The position numbers were made by a program, and so were the translations under genes. Of a stretch of DNA of 64,000 nucleotides, positions 1-12,486 are shown piece by piece (position 1 is the stretch's first letter; every line of letters starts with the position of its first letter). Origin of the DNA: Coturnix japonica. Its lineage: Eukaryota; Chordata; Aves; Galliformes; Phasianidae. Below the pieces are notes generated by a model. It saw nothing but the letters and a program-made list of their open reading frames with translations. It had not been told where the DNA came from and did not search any database. The stretch is from NCBI RefSeq assembly GCF_001577835.2, contig NC_029518.1, positions 72,850,319 to 72,914,318 on the forward strand, given 5' to 3'.

Positions 1-624
1 GTAAGACTCTCAAGGGAGAGATCTGCTTTGAGATACCAGACCTCATGCAAATAAAGGAGACTCCTGTGTCTAGTCCATTTAATTGAGTGATACTAACTAT
101 TGTTTTTCTTAGGTTTATGATATAGCATACTTAGACGTAAAGCACACATAAGAAAAAAAGCTGTTTTTTTTCCTTTCAAGCTAGCGTTATAGCATCATGC
201 TGGAAATTAACTAAGAGAAGTATGAGCTGAAAATGAAAACAGCAAAGCTAGTTCACAAGAGCAAGTCTTAGAGTTATAAAACACCATTTTATAACTATGG
301 TGATGCAGTTTACAAATATTTGTCATTCATGTGCCCTATGAGTTTTTTTCCCCAGAAGAGATGGGAACTCAGCTGATGAGTAACAATTAACCCAAAAGGA
401 TGGGGCAAGACTGCTGTCATTAAGTAGAAAGGAACATAAACGACAGAAAATGAAGAGAGATCAGTTTTCACTGAAGCACCATTTTTCAGTGCTTATGTCT
501 AGCATAATCATGTTCATTCATCAAAGATAAAAATCAATCTTGAATTTTAGAAGAAAACGGATAAGCGATAAATTCAATAAAGAATACTAGAATTCGTGGG
601 GGTGCATTAAAGGGTGTGGTCAGT
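1..624. other. AT-rich intergenic sequence
   Basis: I see no gene, RNA or recognisable repeat here. Homopolymer runs are short and there is no open frame of note. A CR1 fragment begins near the right edge. Confidence 0.5.
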
Positions 625-818
625 AGGTCAATGGACAGAACACTGGGGCAGTTTGCCTGGGGAGGTTGTGGAGTCTCCGTCTATGGAGACATTCAAGACC
701 CATCTGGATGTCTACCTGTGTGATCTATTGTAGGAAGCCTGATTTATCAATGAGATTGGATTTCATTGTCTCCTGAGGGCCCTTCCAAACCATGCAATTC
801 TGAGATTCTGTAATTGTC
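625..818 (+). mobile_element. CR1 LINE, 3' end fragment
   Basis: The end of CR1 ORF2 and its short 3' UTR are visible on the plus strand. They include a stretch reading roughly as ESPSMETFKTHLDVYLCDLL, then the GGGCCCTTCCAAACC box and a decayed GATTCTG tail. It is heavily 5'-truncated, as most CR1 copies are. The wording of the ORF2 end matches the copy at 22-23 kb, so both probably belong to the same older subfamily group. Confidence 0.75.
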
Positions 819-930
819 TATGCTGGAAGAGACCTCTGGAGGTCATCTTGCACCAACCTCTTCTTCAAGCAGGGAAAACTTCAGTTCTACCTAACTTTGC
901 TCAGAGCCTTGCCCAGACTCCTCAGCCTGT
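819..930 (-). mobile_element. CR1 LINE, 3' tail, reverse orientation
   Basis: Read on the plus strand this is the reverse complement of a CR1 3' end: a GGAAGAGACCTCTGGAGGTCAT box, a CAACCTCTTCTTCAAGCAGG box and a GCCTTGCCCAG segment. It abuts the preceding plus-strand CR1 tail almost directly, giving two tails in opposite orientation. It is probably the 3' end of the element whose reverse transcriptase part lies at 1150-1785, with about 220 unrecognised bases between them. Confidence 0.65.
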
Positions 931-1149
931 GCCCATAGATAGCTTCTTTTTTCTTTTTTCTAATTTTATTTTTTACTCATTTTCCCTCACTATCCACAGA
1001 AATATCAGACTTCCACTGATCTTGCTCCTCTGTAGGTCTCTCCCTTATTCTCACAGGCAGCATCCAGATAGGATTTACCTACTTCACAGTCCACCTGTCC
1101 AGTCTACATCTTCCTAGTTGTCTAAAAGGAAATTGTAAGTCTGTCAAAA

Positions 1150-1785
1150 GTCAAGCTAAAAGACATGCATCACGATCCTCTTGTTCACTGAATCCATAAT
1201 CTCATCAAAAATTGCACTCAGGTTGGTTGCACATGATTTGCCATTGATAAATGTGAGTTGTTTGTTCCCAATCACCTTCATGGGTTCGACATATCCTCCT
1301 GGAGGACTTGCTCCACAGTAGTTCCAGAAACAAATTTAGGGTGATCAGCTAAAGTTCTGTAGATCCTTCTTGGACTTCTTGAAAACAAATTAATTTGTCT
1401 TTCATTTGCTATTGGAGATTAGAGCTATCATTTTCAAAGATGACAGGGTGTCCTCATAGTGACAGTCCTGATCCCTGAGCTTCTTCATATGCATCCTATA
1501 TGGTCATTTTGACTTTTGTACAGTTTATTCTCCAACGGAATCCTCCATTGCTCTGGTTAGTACTGCTCTCTCCCAGCATGGAGATCTGGAATGCATGAAA
1601 CTAGATTTTACCAGTAAAAACTTGAGGCAAAGAGTACACTGAGTACTTCAGTCCTTTCCAAAACTTTCATCACCGGGTTTTCCACCCATTCTGCAGCAAG
1701 CTAACTTTCCCCTTTTCCTGCTGACATACAAAAACAGTTTTTATTTATCCCTGGACTTGTGCTTCAGCTTAGTTGCTCTGAACAT
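1150..1785 (-). mobile_element. CR1 LINE, reverse transcriptase N-terminal part
   Basis: On the minus strand this corresponds to the fingers part of the CR1 reverse transcriptase and the linker before it. Decayed counterparts of the usual VFKKGKKEDPGNYRPVSL block lie near 1340-1390. Counterparts of the KVIGSSQHGFTKGKSCLTNL block lie near 1215-1290, and the TGK-type linker end lies near 1600-1640. The frame is broken throughout and the copy is diverged. Calls rest on remembered CR1 consensus wording, not an alignment. Confidence 0.65.
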
Positions 1786-2185
1786 TGTCCAGAGCCTCAA
1801 TGTCTTTTCTGTAGTGAGAGGCCCAAAACTGAACACAAAACTAGAGGTGCAGTCTCACCAGGGATGAATACAGGAAGACGATCACCTCCCTAATCCTGCT
1901 GGCAACATTATTTCTGATAAAAGCCAGGATGCCACTGGCCATCTTGGCCATCTGGACACACTGCTAGTTCACTTTTAGATGAACATCAACCAGCAGCCCC
2001 AGATCCATTTCTTCCACACATTCTTCCAGTCACTCTGCCCTGAACCTGGAGTGTTGCTTGTGGCTGCTGTGGCTGAAGTGCAGGACCTGGCACATTGGCT
2101 TGCTGAACTTCATACTATCATGCTCTCTGAGGAGGCTTCTTTTGAAGATTCACCATTTCTTCTGAGTCCATTACCATTTAGGAGA
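1786..2185 (-). mobile_element. CR1 LINE, ORF2 C-terminal fragment
   Basis: On the minus strand this is the ORF2 segment after the reverse transcriptase active site. It holds decayed forms of the KCRVLHLG block, the EKDLGVLVD block, the [19 protein letters not shown] block and the final LERVQ near 1786-1800. In an intact minus-strand element this segment would lie at lower coordinates than the fingers region, yet here it lies above it. It is therefore a separate insertion or a rearranged piece. Confidence 0.7.
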
Positions 2186-5100
2186 CTTTCTTACATGACA
2201 TGTGAAATTGTAATTACATTACATCTGAATAAAATGCCCTAAGCACAGAAAATATATGTACAGCCTACCTGTTCCTAACTCTGGACTTAAAAATCACCCC
2301 TTTAAGTGGGAGTTCTCTCCATTTATCCCTCCCTGTTATTTTATTCTTTCCTGGTTCTTGACTTCTACCACCTGTTTTGGTATTCCGGTTCCATGCCCTC
2401 CCTTCAATTTTCATCATCATGTTTAATCTGAGTTACAGCTTGACTTTGCTGATTCCTTTGCATGACTTTTGTGTCAATACAAGTCAGATCCTCATCTCAG
2501 TTTTCAGCATGTCAGTGTTGATTACTGAAACAATGAAGAAATGTGATTACTGCTGATCTTGCCAAATGCAGCCTTGCTTTGTGTAATTTCAGCACGTCCA
2601 TATTACTTCTCAGACCATTTCTCAGCTTTGCTCTGATTATGTTATGCTTTCCATTTCATTTCCCATCACTTGTTTTCCAGAACAACAAATATTGCCTGGC
2701 TCCTTTTCATTTAAGCCTTTCCCTTTTCTATCACCAGCTACTAATATTTTGCAATGACAGCTATTAGTGTCAGTCAGCTCCTGTTGCAATACTCCTCTGC
2801 TTTTAATTTTTAATGACATCATTATATTTATCATATGACTCCTCTCATTCTTGGGAATAAGACTTCATATTGCTTCATTGTGCTGTCACCTTCAAATCCC
2901 TGCTCAGAACACCTCCCTGGCATACAAAAACTTTAACAACTGTTTAGGCTGCAGATGCACTGACATTACATCCTACCATTTTCAAGGATATTTTTCCTCA
3001 TTGTCCTTGTCAGTCTGTATATACCTATTTCCTTAGACTGCAATTTATTTTCATCAAGTTCTGCCTACCAAGAAGATGCACAATCAAAGTGGTGCCCTAG
3101 AACATCATTGGAACACACGGTCTTCAGACAAACATATACGGTTTCACTGTCAGAGTAGGCAGGGTTAGGAGGAACAGACTGGTGAGTCACCTATTACTTG
3201 TCCCTGGGAACTGCAGCTTGAGGTATGTCTACATTTGATCAAGTGTTTTAGTATATGTGCACTTCTGTTTGCTTCAAATTAGCACAATGAAAAGTTGTCA
3301 GAAAACAGATAAACACATACTGCACATTCCCTGTGCTACCTCATTAGGTGCATACACTTGCAGGAGGTTCTTGAAATATGTATTATATACAGCATAGGAA
3401 TTATAGACTCGATAATAGAGACAGAATGATGAGAGTGATTAGAAAGAGTCCTACGTTTCATAGATGTTTTCTTCATGGTATTTTACTGCTATATCTATAA
3501 GGACCATTAAAAGGCAACAACAATCTCAACAAAGAACCTTGAATGATTTAGTTCATTTCTCTGGAAAAAACATTGTTAGATGCCACCCAGCTTCTTATCT
3601 TGCTTCATTCACAAGAGCTGAGATTTTAAATGTATATGCACTGGAAGATTCCAACAGAAAATAGACATGCATTTCTTTTAATTTTAAAGAAGTCACATGC
3701 CCCATAACAGTGGAACAATTCCTTGGAAACTCTATAATGGAATTCAGGAAGATAGGTTTTGTGAAATTCAAAAGAACTGGCAAAAACTCATGGGAAGCAA
3801 ATTATGAGAGGAAAAAACATAAAGGAGAGCTAATGTTAAGGGCTGGGAAGTCCTTAAAGGAATACTCTAGGAATATAAGCACAAATTACTCTCATACAAG
3901 TTACCACGTATAGTAAAAAGCAAATTTTAATAAGCATTGTTATATCAGCAGCAAGGAGGAAGGAATGAAGAGGGAAAAGATGCTAAGACTGAGATGCTAA
4001 TGCCCTTTCCACTGTTGCCTTGGCTAAAAAGGTCATTTTCAACAGATAGCTAACATCACATACAGTGAAATTTCTCCATCTACCTGAGTTAAATATTTTG
4101 AAATTGTTGCATACTGATAAGTTTCATTGCAAAACAGAGAACTGGCTGACACAATCTCAAATAAAAACTACATCATTTTTACAGTTCACAAAGAACAGAT
4201 GTAGTACAAAAGACTGAAAATGAGCAAACATAACACAAGGTTCTAAGAAAGAATAAACAAAATGCTGGGGAGCTAGACAACAGCAAAGATTTCTGGAAAA
4301 AATATATAGTAACAAATGCTCAAACTGAAATCTGTAGTCATCCGATTGATGACAAGAAGATGTAAAGCAGCCGATGTAAAAACAGTAAGTTTGGTTTAAG
4401 AACTCCTTGACAGAATAATAGGGGAAGTAGAAGGTGTGATTTTCTGACTTTAGCAAAGTTTGACACCTTCATATGATAATCTTGAAAGTAAATTAGGGAA
4501 AAACTGTCAGATTCAGATTTTTATGAGGGAGTATAAAGCTGGAATATTCGACAATCACTAAAATTAGTAATGATTATTTGTCAAAATGGAAGATGCACCA
4601 ATGAGCTCTGTAGAAATCTACCATGAGATGAGTATTACTCTGTGCGTCTGCTAAGAACTTGTACAGCAGAATGAATTCTGCACGACATTGAATTGGGAGT
4701 AAAGAAAGAACACAGAATAGGATTATAATTTAAGACAATCATGTGAACTTAAAAAAAATAGCCATGTAGAAGTTATAGATAGGCAAATGTGCAGGATGGG
4801 ACTGCGTGACAGTTCTGAAGAAAAAGATTTCTGTTGGAGAAGAGGGCTTGATCTTGAGTAGAACATTAATAAATGTAGACATGTAGCTGGGAAAAACAGA
4901 CTAGAGTTTGTATACATACTCAAATGTATGTAAGCACATACGCATACTCTTTAGGATATGTACATAAAGCTCCAATTAAAGCTTTCTGGGGGAGCAGAAG
5001 GAGCAGATGTTCAGTCTGCAGAGGAGCTGGATAGCCTGGAAAGGGTGCTGAACTTCAGTCTCCATTCGGGGTGACAGCTGTTGGTACACAGACTACTGGG

Positions 5101-7597
5101 CAAAAAGGCACTGCAAGGCATACTCTATTTCCTGTTTATCTTCTTTTGTAGTGTTTTGAGGCAGGTAGGAAAAACTGTCTTTTCTATCTTCAGTGAGGGT
5201 GAATATTCCAATTAAGAACTGTTCATTCCTTTGGTAAACCCTTTGCGTCCCATGTGCACTGGCAGAAAAAAACACAAAGCTGCACATGTGGAAAGTTTGG
5301 CTGCTACCTATGTTTTTGTGAACAAACCAAAAAATATTTTACATGGCAGCCCATATTTTATGTCGAGGTCCATTTCCCTTCTGTGGATGGATATAGGAAC
5401 TGAAGTAATTGCTGCCAGAGAGAGAAGCACATGAATTTCGTGCCATCTACTTCTCCAAAAATGCTGTTCCAGCCATCATCCTAAATGATCCTATTCTATT
5501 CAGAAGAAGTATTTAGGCTCATGCCACACAGTTGTATAGTAAATCTTGTGCAAGGTATATTTAGCCTTGCCTCAAGAAAAATTCCTGGATTACTGAGTTG
5601 TTTTAGCCTGGACTCCTGAATAGTGCTAGTGAGCCCTACAGTATTAGCATTTTATTTGGTTTAATGAGCTCTAGATTTATTTACACTCCTCAGAGTGTTG
5701 TTTGGGGTTGTTTAAATACAGTATCAGCAATGTTTGATCCTTTCTTGGAAGACAATTCTCACAATGCCCATGGAAGGGAAAACAATGGATTTTTGCAAAC
5801 CTATCTGTCACATAAATCTTGTAAATATCACAGTGAACAAAGTCCACGGATGCACATATAAACATGATTTTTTTGTACAAGTGAAAAATTGGCACTTTAA
5901 CACTCCTGAAATTTCTGTCCAAGGAAACCTTGTAAAACAAGGAGAGGGTCAATTATGTGCAAAAATGACTCCTAAAAATGCAAGGTGCAGTCCTAAGGAG
6001 TGAAAAAAGGAGACCAGAGTGATGACTGTGAGACAGCAACAAATATAATGCTACATATTCTCAGTGATCTGTTTTGTTTAGAGTTAGGATCCTAAACCTA
6101 AATCTGGAGTTTCCAAGCACTGCTATACTCAAGCCCCAAAGAAGTAATAAAAAAAATAATATACACTTGGATGGAAATTGTACGTCTTTGCTTGATTCTT
6201 CTTCTCTGATGAAATCAATATTCCTGGGACTGTTCCTACCCCTGCACAGTGTTCCTATCGGGATGCCTTGTAATGCAGTGGCAATTCACAGCTGTTGCTA
6301 AGTGGTTGTTAAGAACTTGCAAGGCAGATAAACCTCTGCAGAGAAATAGAAAGAGACTATGGATCAACCAGAAATCTCTAGAGCTAGCTCCGTAAGTGGA
6401 TATCTCTATTATTATGTCCTTTACCTATTATCCTGTGCTGTAAATATTGCCAAAAGGCAATAGGAATAGTTTAAAAATCAAGGAACATATCAGGAGATAA
6501 TTATAATTACAGTGCATGGTAACATTACTCAACTAAAAGGTAAGAAAAAATTGTATGCTGCATTCCAATATATTAAATGAGGAATTTGTAAGGGTGCTAT
6601 CAGAATTCATTGAAATTTTTAATCATTCCAGCAGATAAGGACTTCAAATTTTTTTCTTTAAAAAAACTTTTTAATCTAAAACTTTTTTTTTTTTTTCATA
6701 TTGGTAGAAAATGTATATGTGAAACTGTTACCATTATTATAGTCTTTAAAGAACTCTTATTGAAAACTGACTATGTAATGAAGGGATGTCAAGTCTTTCA
6801 TAAGAATTACCTTAATATAGAAAAATTGTTAGTGGAATAAAAACTTCAATATTTAAACAGATTGTGCAGTGTTTGAACAACACAGTTAGCAATATGGTTA
6901 TCAATTTTTTTTCTTTTTTCAGATGAAAGAAAGACAAAATCACTGTGAATTTTTTTTTGCTATTCGTTTTGGGAAAAATTATTCAATTGGCTATATATAA
7001 TTATGCTTTGACTGACTCAAATTATCTACAGTTTACAAATGAGAGTTGTCATTTATTGTCAGTTTATACAAACACAAGGTGGAACCTTAACAGTGTAAAA
7101 AGAATTCCTGGACAAGCATTTTGTTACAAAACTGTAAAATAAAATGGGTAATATATTCTTGTTATGTGTGGACAAAGAGCAGTAACAATATGACACGCAA
7201 CACGCTTTCACAGATTTATCTTCAGGTTTCCTCTTTTTTTCCCATGCATTGCATTAACAGGAATACAAGTAAGTTTAAATTTTGTCTTGAGACGTCTTTG
7301 ACATTTTTCAATTTCTTTTAAGCATAACTCTGAATTTCCTACATTCATATTACTTAGTCTGGGAAAGATGTTGCTGTGACTATGCACTTATCTGCCCTAA
7401 ATTAGACTCAAGGTGCACAGGGCAATAATCTGCTTTGAAATTGTTCATAGTTTTGCATTGTTGATAAAACCAAGTTATTCATCAAAATTAATTATTGCTT
7501 ATGTGAACAGCAGACAATAAACCAAAAGGAATGATTACGAGATTTTTCTTATTGTCTGAACATGTGAAGTTCTTGTTTATGAATTTTCTGCCACTTG
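2186..7597. other. Intergenic, no gene or clear repeat
   Basis: About 5.4 kb of AT-rich sequence in which I recognise no host exon, RNA gene or CR1 tail. The open frames here are under 100 codons, overlap on both strands and have no recognisable domain. A run of Ts near 6683-6698 and short A runs are the only simple sequence. Confidence 0.5.
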
Positions 7598-7644
7598 CTC
7601 TTTTTTTCTTTCCTCTTCTTTTTTTTTCCTTCTTTTTTCTTCCC
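7598..7644. repeat. Polypyrimidine tract
   Basis: Forty-seven consecutive C/T bases, mostly T runs separated by single or double Cs. It sits just upstream of a plus-strand CR1. Such tracts can form triplex DNA or mark an old decayed microsatellite. Nothing around it suggests a splice acceptor of a real exon. Confidence 0.8.
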
Positions 7645-7681
7645 AATTTTAAGTACAGAAGTTCTGCCTTCAGCCTGAAAC

Positions 7682-8636
7682 AATGGCTAGACTCTGGTGA
7701 ATAAGAAAAGAAATTGGCTGGATGGTTGTAGTCAGAGCATTGCGGTCAGTGGCTCTCTGTCCACGTGGATGCTGGTGATGAGTAGTGTCCCTCAGGGGTT
7801 CATCTTGGGACCAGTGCTATTCAACACCCTCAGAAAATTTGCTTATGGCACCAAGCTGAGTGATGCAGTTGATATGACAGAAGGAAGAGATGCCATCTAA
7901 AGGGATCTGAACAGGCTCAAAAATTTGTCCCATGTCAACCTAATGATGTTCAACAAGGCCAAGTGCATGGTGGTGCATTTGGGTCAAGGCATTCCCAGAT
8001 AAGAGTATAGATTGGGAGAATTGAGAGCAGCCCTGCAGAGAAGGACTTAGGGGTTCTGATGCAAGAAAATCAGGACATAAGCCAGCTATGTACTCGTGCA
8101 GCTCAGAAGGCCAACAGTATCCCAGCTGCTTCAGAAGAGGGGTGGCCAGTAGGGTCAGGGAGGTGATTTTCCCCCTCCACTCTGCCCTTGTGAGGCCCCA
8201 TTTGGAGTACTGTGTCCAGGACTGGGCGCTCCAGCACAAGAAAGATGTGGAGCCTTTGGATTGGGTCCAAAGGAGGGCCACTAAGATGGTCAGAGGGCTG
8301 GAGCACCTCTCTTACGAAGAAACGCTGAAGGAGCTGGGCTTGTTCAGCCTTGAGAAGGCTACAGGAATACCTCATTTCAGCCTTCCAGTATGTTAAAGAT
8401 TATAAACAGGAGAGAAATTAGCTTTCTATATGGGTAGATCGTGACAGGATTTGGAGGAATGATTTTAAATTAAAAAAGATTTAGACTAGATGTCAGGGGG
8501 AAATTTTTTACTGAGAGGGTGGTAAGGTGATGGACGAGGTTGCTCAGTGCCCCATCCCTAGAGGTGGCAGGGGATTTGGAACTAGATGATCTTTTAAGTC
8601 CCTTACAATCCAAGCCATTCAATTTTTCTATGAATA
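7682..8636 (+). mobile_element. CR1 LINE, RT-to-3' end fragment, inactive
   Basis: A plus-strand CR1 running from late reverse transcriptase to the 3' UTR. Visible blocks are SVPQGFILGPVLFNTL near 7785-7830, FAYGTKL at 7838-7858, then the conserved [16 protein letters not shown] block near 8187-8235 and [18 protein letters not shown] near 8269-8322. The 3' UTR ends near 8636. The catalytic FADDTKL box reads FAYGTKL, so both active-site aspartates are gone. About 30 residues usually found between FNTL and the box (the INDLD segment) are missing. The element cannot move on its own. Confidence 0.85.
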
Positions 8637-10861
8637 CACAAGAGATTTATACATCCAAATAAATACAGTTCATTTATTTTAATCTAGGAAACGGGAGTTT
8701 GTTAATTGCAGTCCTTTGTTCAAAATGAAAATTTATATTCGCTCTCATAAAATGAGAACAAATGAGCATTTTATGAACTCGAAGTTTTCTGAAGCAGCGT
8801 TCAAGAGGTTCTTTATTTTTTTAGGGAATTTAAAGCAGCTCTGCTGCTCTCCAAGAGTACCTAGAGGTGCAATACATCTTTACAAAAAGCATTTTTAACA
8901 AAAAATAAAGTGGATGCTTAAATTTCATGAAATAGAGTAACATTGCTCCTTACAAAATCTTAGAAAATAATTATCTGAGGCTGTCTGGTATACAATAAAA
9001 ATGCTTTCCCGCACACTTCCACTTATACTGACACTGCTGAGATGTTTACATACACAGTAGTCTGTCTTTATGGGAGGCCTCTATTACCCAGTGCCTATTG
9101 GCTCATATATATTATTTAGCTTCCCGAGATACTGACAAAGATAACCACCTGGGAGGCTGAAAATAAATTTCAAATGCAAGTTGATTTGTTTAAAGAGGTA
9201 GACTTTTTAAAATTTCGCCTCTAGTTGAATAACAGCAATTTTGAATGCAATTATTTTTCCCTGAGATCACACTTGCAGATATGAGCTGCAAGAGACCTAT
9301 TTTAAAGATCTTGTTTTGAATATGGATGAGTGAAGAACCACTTATACAACACATTTAATTTTTTTTCAGAATTAACCCATAACTTCTGGAAAATGACACT
9401 GCATTCTAAAATAATATCAAACATCTCACAGTGCTACCCAGAGAAGATTCACCCCTAGCCATAGCGTCTGAATGGCATTACGTTTTAGAAGCTATTTTCT
9501 GTTACAGCACAGCAACATGGCAGGAAGAAATGCTATCAGGGTAGCTATAAGTATGTAAATGCATATAGGAATTATACCAGCTGAAATATCTGAATATTAT
9601 TTTTACTAACTAGATTTTTATACAGCTAAACCATTCAGTCTTGCTTAACTCACAGACCCTTGAGAATCTGAACTGATTTGGTTTGTCTGTCAATGTTCTA
9701 TTTATAAAAAAGTCCTTAATAAGCAAAGTTGCAGCTTTTGTTTGAGTTCTGTGTGGACAGCTAGCATCTGCACCATTTATATACATTGCAGTGTATTCTT
9801 TTCTGGCTGAGAAAGCTTAGAGAAAACTACACCAGTCTGTTTTAAAATCAACAGTAATAAAAACAAGAAACACTAAGACCCTGGAAAAGATACATTGATT
9901 TGCTTGGGATTAGAATAGTCATGGAAAATATAAACCAAAGCTATTTTGCAAAATCACTGTGACATGTAGCAAAGTAAGGACCTAAATGAAGTGGTTCAAT
10001 AAACCCAGACATTTTCTGGCTTCACTATATATGTTCATTGCAGCTTAATATTTCTTCCTCAGGTATCTTTCATATGAAATTATTAACAGCTTGATTTTTG
10101 AAAAGGCAGATGCTGAATGATATGTTTTGAATTATTAGAAACTGCAAGGCCAGGTGAGATTGGATCTAAGCTTTATTTTACTTCCTGATAATCCTGAGTA
10201 TTAGCAGTGAGGACACAGATCACTGAAGATCTCTGTCAAATATTTTAGAGAACCACAACAGAAACCTTAAGATCAACGTGAACAGAGACAGGCCTGTATG
10301 TGGAGGCACCAGAAGGGATAGGAGGGTCATAGGACCAGCATTGTGTTGATGGCGCACTGACTAGCAGGTCATGAAGATCCCCTCATGGTCATGTGTACCT
10401 GAACTAAAAGACTCAAACCATTTGTGTCTCTCATCAGGATGGGAGAACAAGGATCAGACTGGGGACCTTGGCCATCCAAAGAAGGTAAGAAAGGACAGTG
10501 AGGAAGTCCTAATGACTCACAGAAGTGAAACGAGATGGAAAGGCAAAAATCACAGGCAGCTCCTCAGAAGCACAAAGGGCACTTCCAGGCCCAGCCACAG
10601 CCCCCACTGCAAGCAAAATCCAGGAAGGACTAAGAGTTGGTATCTTGCCATGAGCACTTGTCCCAGTGCTTATGAGAAGCAGGGCAGGAAACTGTGAAGG
10701 ACGTTAGATTTCTGTTAAAATAAAATAATATTTTGCTCCTGTAACTGCTCAAATAGAGATTGTAGAAAAGTGTAGCAGCATTATTTCCTACAGCCCGAGC
10801 AAGGTGATCCTTCACGTCCCCAGAGCACTAAGATGAGGTACATCATAATAAATAGCAAAAA
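8637..10861. other. Intergenic, no gene recognised
   Basis: Unique AT-rich sequence. An open frame of 108 codons at 10371-10697 on the plus strand has low-complexity, charged composition, no recognisable domain and no splice context. I regard it as chance. Confidence 0.5.
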
Positions 10862-11043
10862 ACAAGACCCTGCAACAGGCTGCCCATGGCAGCAGGCACA
10901 GCCTCAAGCTGCCAGAGTTCAAGAAGCATTTGGACAGTGCTCTCAGACAGGAGTTTGAATTTTGGGTGGTGCTGTGTGGAGCTGAGAGTTGGACTCAGTG
11001 ATCCTTGTGGGTCCCTTCCAACTCATGATATTCTTGGATTCTA
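10862..11043 (+). mobile_element. CR1 LINE, 3' end fragment
   Basis: A short plus-strand CR1 tail. It holds the CAACAGGCTGCCCATGG box, the AAGCATTTGGACAGTGCTCTC segment, the GGACTCAGTGATCCTTGTGG box and a GGGTCCCTTCCAACTCA end followed by a decayed TATTCTTGGATTCTA tail. The GTTGGACTCAGTGATCC wording marks a different subfamily from the neighbouring copies. Confidence 0.85.
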
Positions 11044-12382
11044 AGAACTGTCTCTGAAACTGATCAGGTTTACCAGAGGAAGGGAGACAAAGCCCAACTA
11101 ATATGGACTAGAGAACAGCAGAATGATAGATCTTTTCCAGAACTTCTAGGAGCTAAAGTCCCTATCATGTTGACCAAGAACTAAACAGCTGCTCCCAGCC
11201 CCAAGTGGCATGGTGCTGCTACAGGTGACACTGGAGTGAGAGGTGGCACCTCCTGTATGCAGCTTTATCCACTGCCACCACCATGGTTCCACCTCCATGG
11301 CATCCCTCATTAAGAAACTGCTGCCTGCTGGGACAGCACGGACACTTCTACAGCACCCTGAAAGGGAACTGAAGGGGAGGAAACACTGTTAAAATGCTTG
11401 ACTGTGCTGTGTGGAGGGACCATTTATTTCCAGTCAAAACATTTTATTCCTTCTGGGGTTTGACACTTAACATGATGGGGAATTCAGCTATTCTGCAGTT
11501 AATAAATGCATACTAAAGCTCACTGTTGTACAGAAGAAATATACTTTGCTTGTTTTACATTTCAAGGCACACGGTTTTCTTAGATTCACCAGCACTTATT
11601 TTCCTAAGCCTGTTCTATATTCATTACATACTTATATGTCCCCTGCTTCTTTGCCTTATAGGGATGTTTGCCATAAAATATATTTCCTTGGATTCCAGTA
11701 TCTTCAAAACACCTCAGGTATTTTCACAAAATCCATTTTATTTTCTTCCTAGTGAAGTTTATTAAAATATCCACTTCTACAGGCTGTAGTACATGGAATG
11801 AAGCTATAACTCATACTTAACTACCTTTCTCCAGTCATGCTGCTGAGAGCAAAACAATTTTAAACTCTTCTTTTGACTCTGCTGACTCCTCGACGTGGTG
11901 TTTCTCTTACTAATCAGGGTCATGTCTTTAATGGCCATCAGTGTTCTTACTGGTGATTGAGGAGCACTGTTAGACTCTCATAATATAATTATTACCACCT
12001 GTTAGGTAGCAGCAGTTTGGCTTCTGAACTGCATACAGAAGCCAGTGCTTATTACATTCTTTAGTGCTTCATTTTAATCACTCCCATTTTGTCTTTTGTC
12101 CATTCTATTTTTCCCTTACTTACCACTGTAGTAAAGCAAAACCTAAGATCCTTGGCATCTACTATTAAGACTTATACACAACGTTAATTAATCCATAATA
12201 CTGGGCATCTCTCCCAAGCTATGCTTCTTGCCTCTTCCTCAGTGAAATCCAAACACTGCCTATGCATCTCACAGGAGCACAGCCAGCTGGCTTTCTGTTT
12301 TCCAGCACTCGTGATTGATCTATTAAAGACAATGATTTCCTAAAAGAAGAAAAGAATGTAGCAAAAATCAGTAGTCAAACTA
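11044..12382. other. Intergenic, no gene recognised
   Basis: Unique sequence. The part from 11160 to 11380 is somewhat richer in GC, but I see no exon or RNA structure there. The pair of overlapping frames at 11526-11765 shows no domain. Confidence 0.5.
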
Positions 12383-12486
12383 GAGTCACAGAATGGTCTG
12401 GGTTGAAAAAGACCACTATGATCATCTAATTTCAACCCCCCTGCTATGCACACGGTCACTAACCATCAGACCAGGATGCCCAGAGA
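12383..12486 (-). mobile_element. CR1 LINE, 3' tail
   Basis: Reverse complement of a CR1 3' end: a TCACAGAATGGTCTGGGTTG box, then GATCATCTAATTTCAACCCC, then a short UTR remnant. Only about 100 bp remain, so it is strongly 5'-truncated. A run of 12 As follows at the right edge. Confidence 0.8.

Noticed and set aside
1979-2242. 87-codon plus-strand frame
   Set aside because: It is the antisense of a CR1 ORF2 C-terminal fragment.
7940-8396. Open frames on both strands near 8.1-8.4 kb as host genes
   Set aside because: The plus frame is CR1 ORF2 and the minus frames are its shadows.
10371-10697. 108-codon plus-strand frame as a small gene
   Set aside because: It has no domain, no splice sites or promoter context, and its length is within chance for the window.
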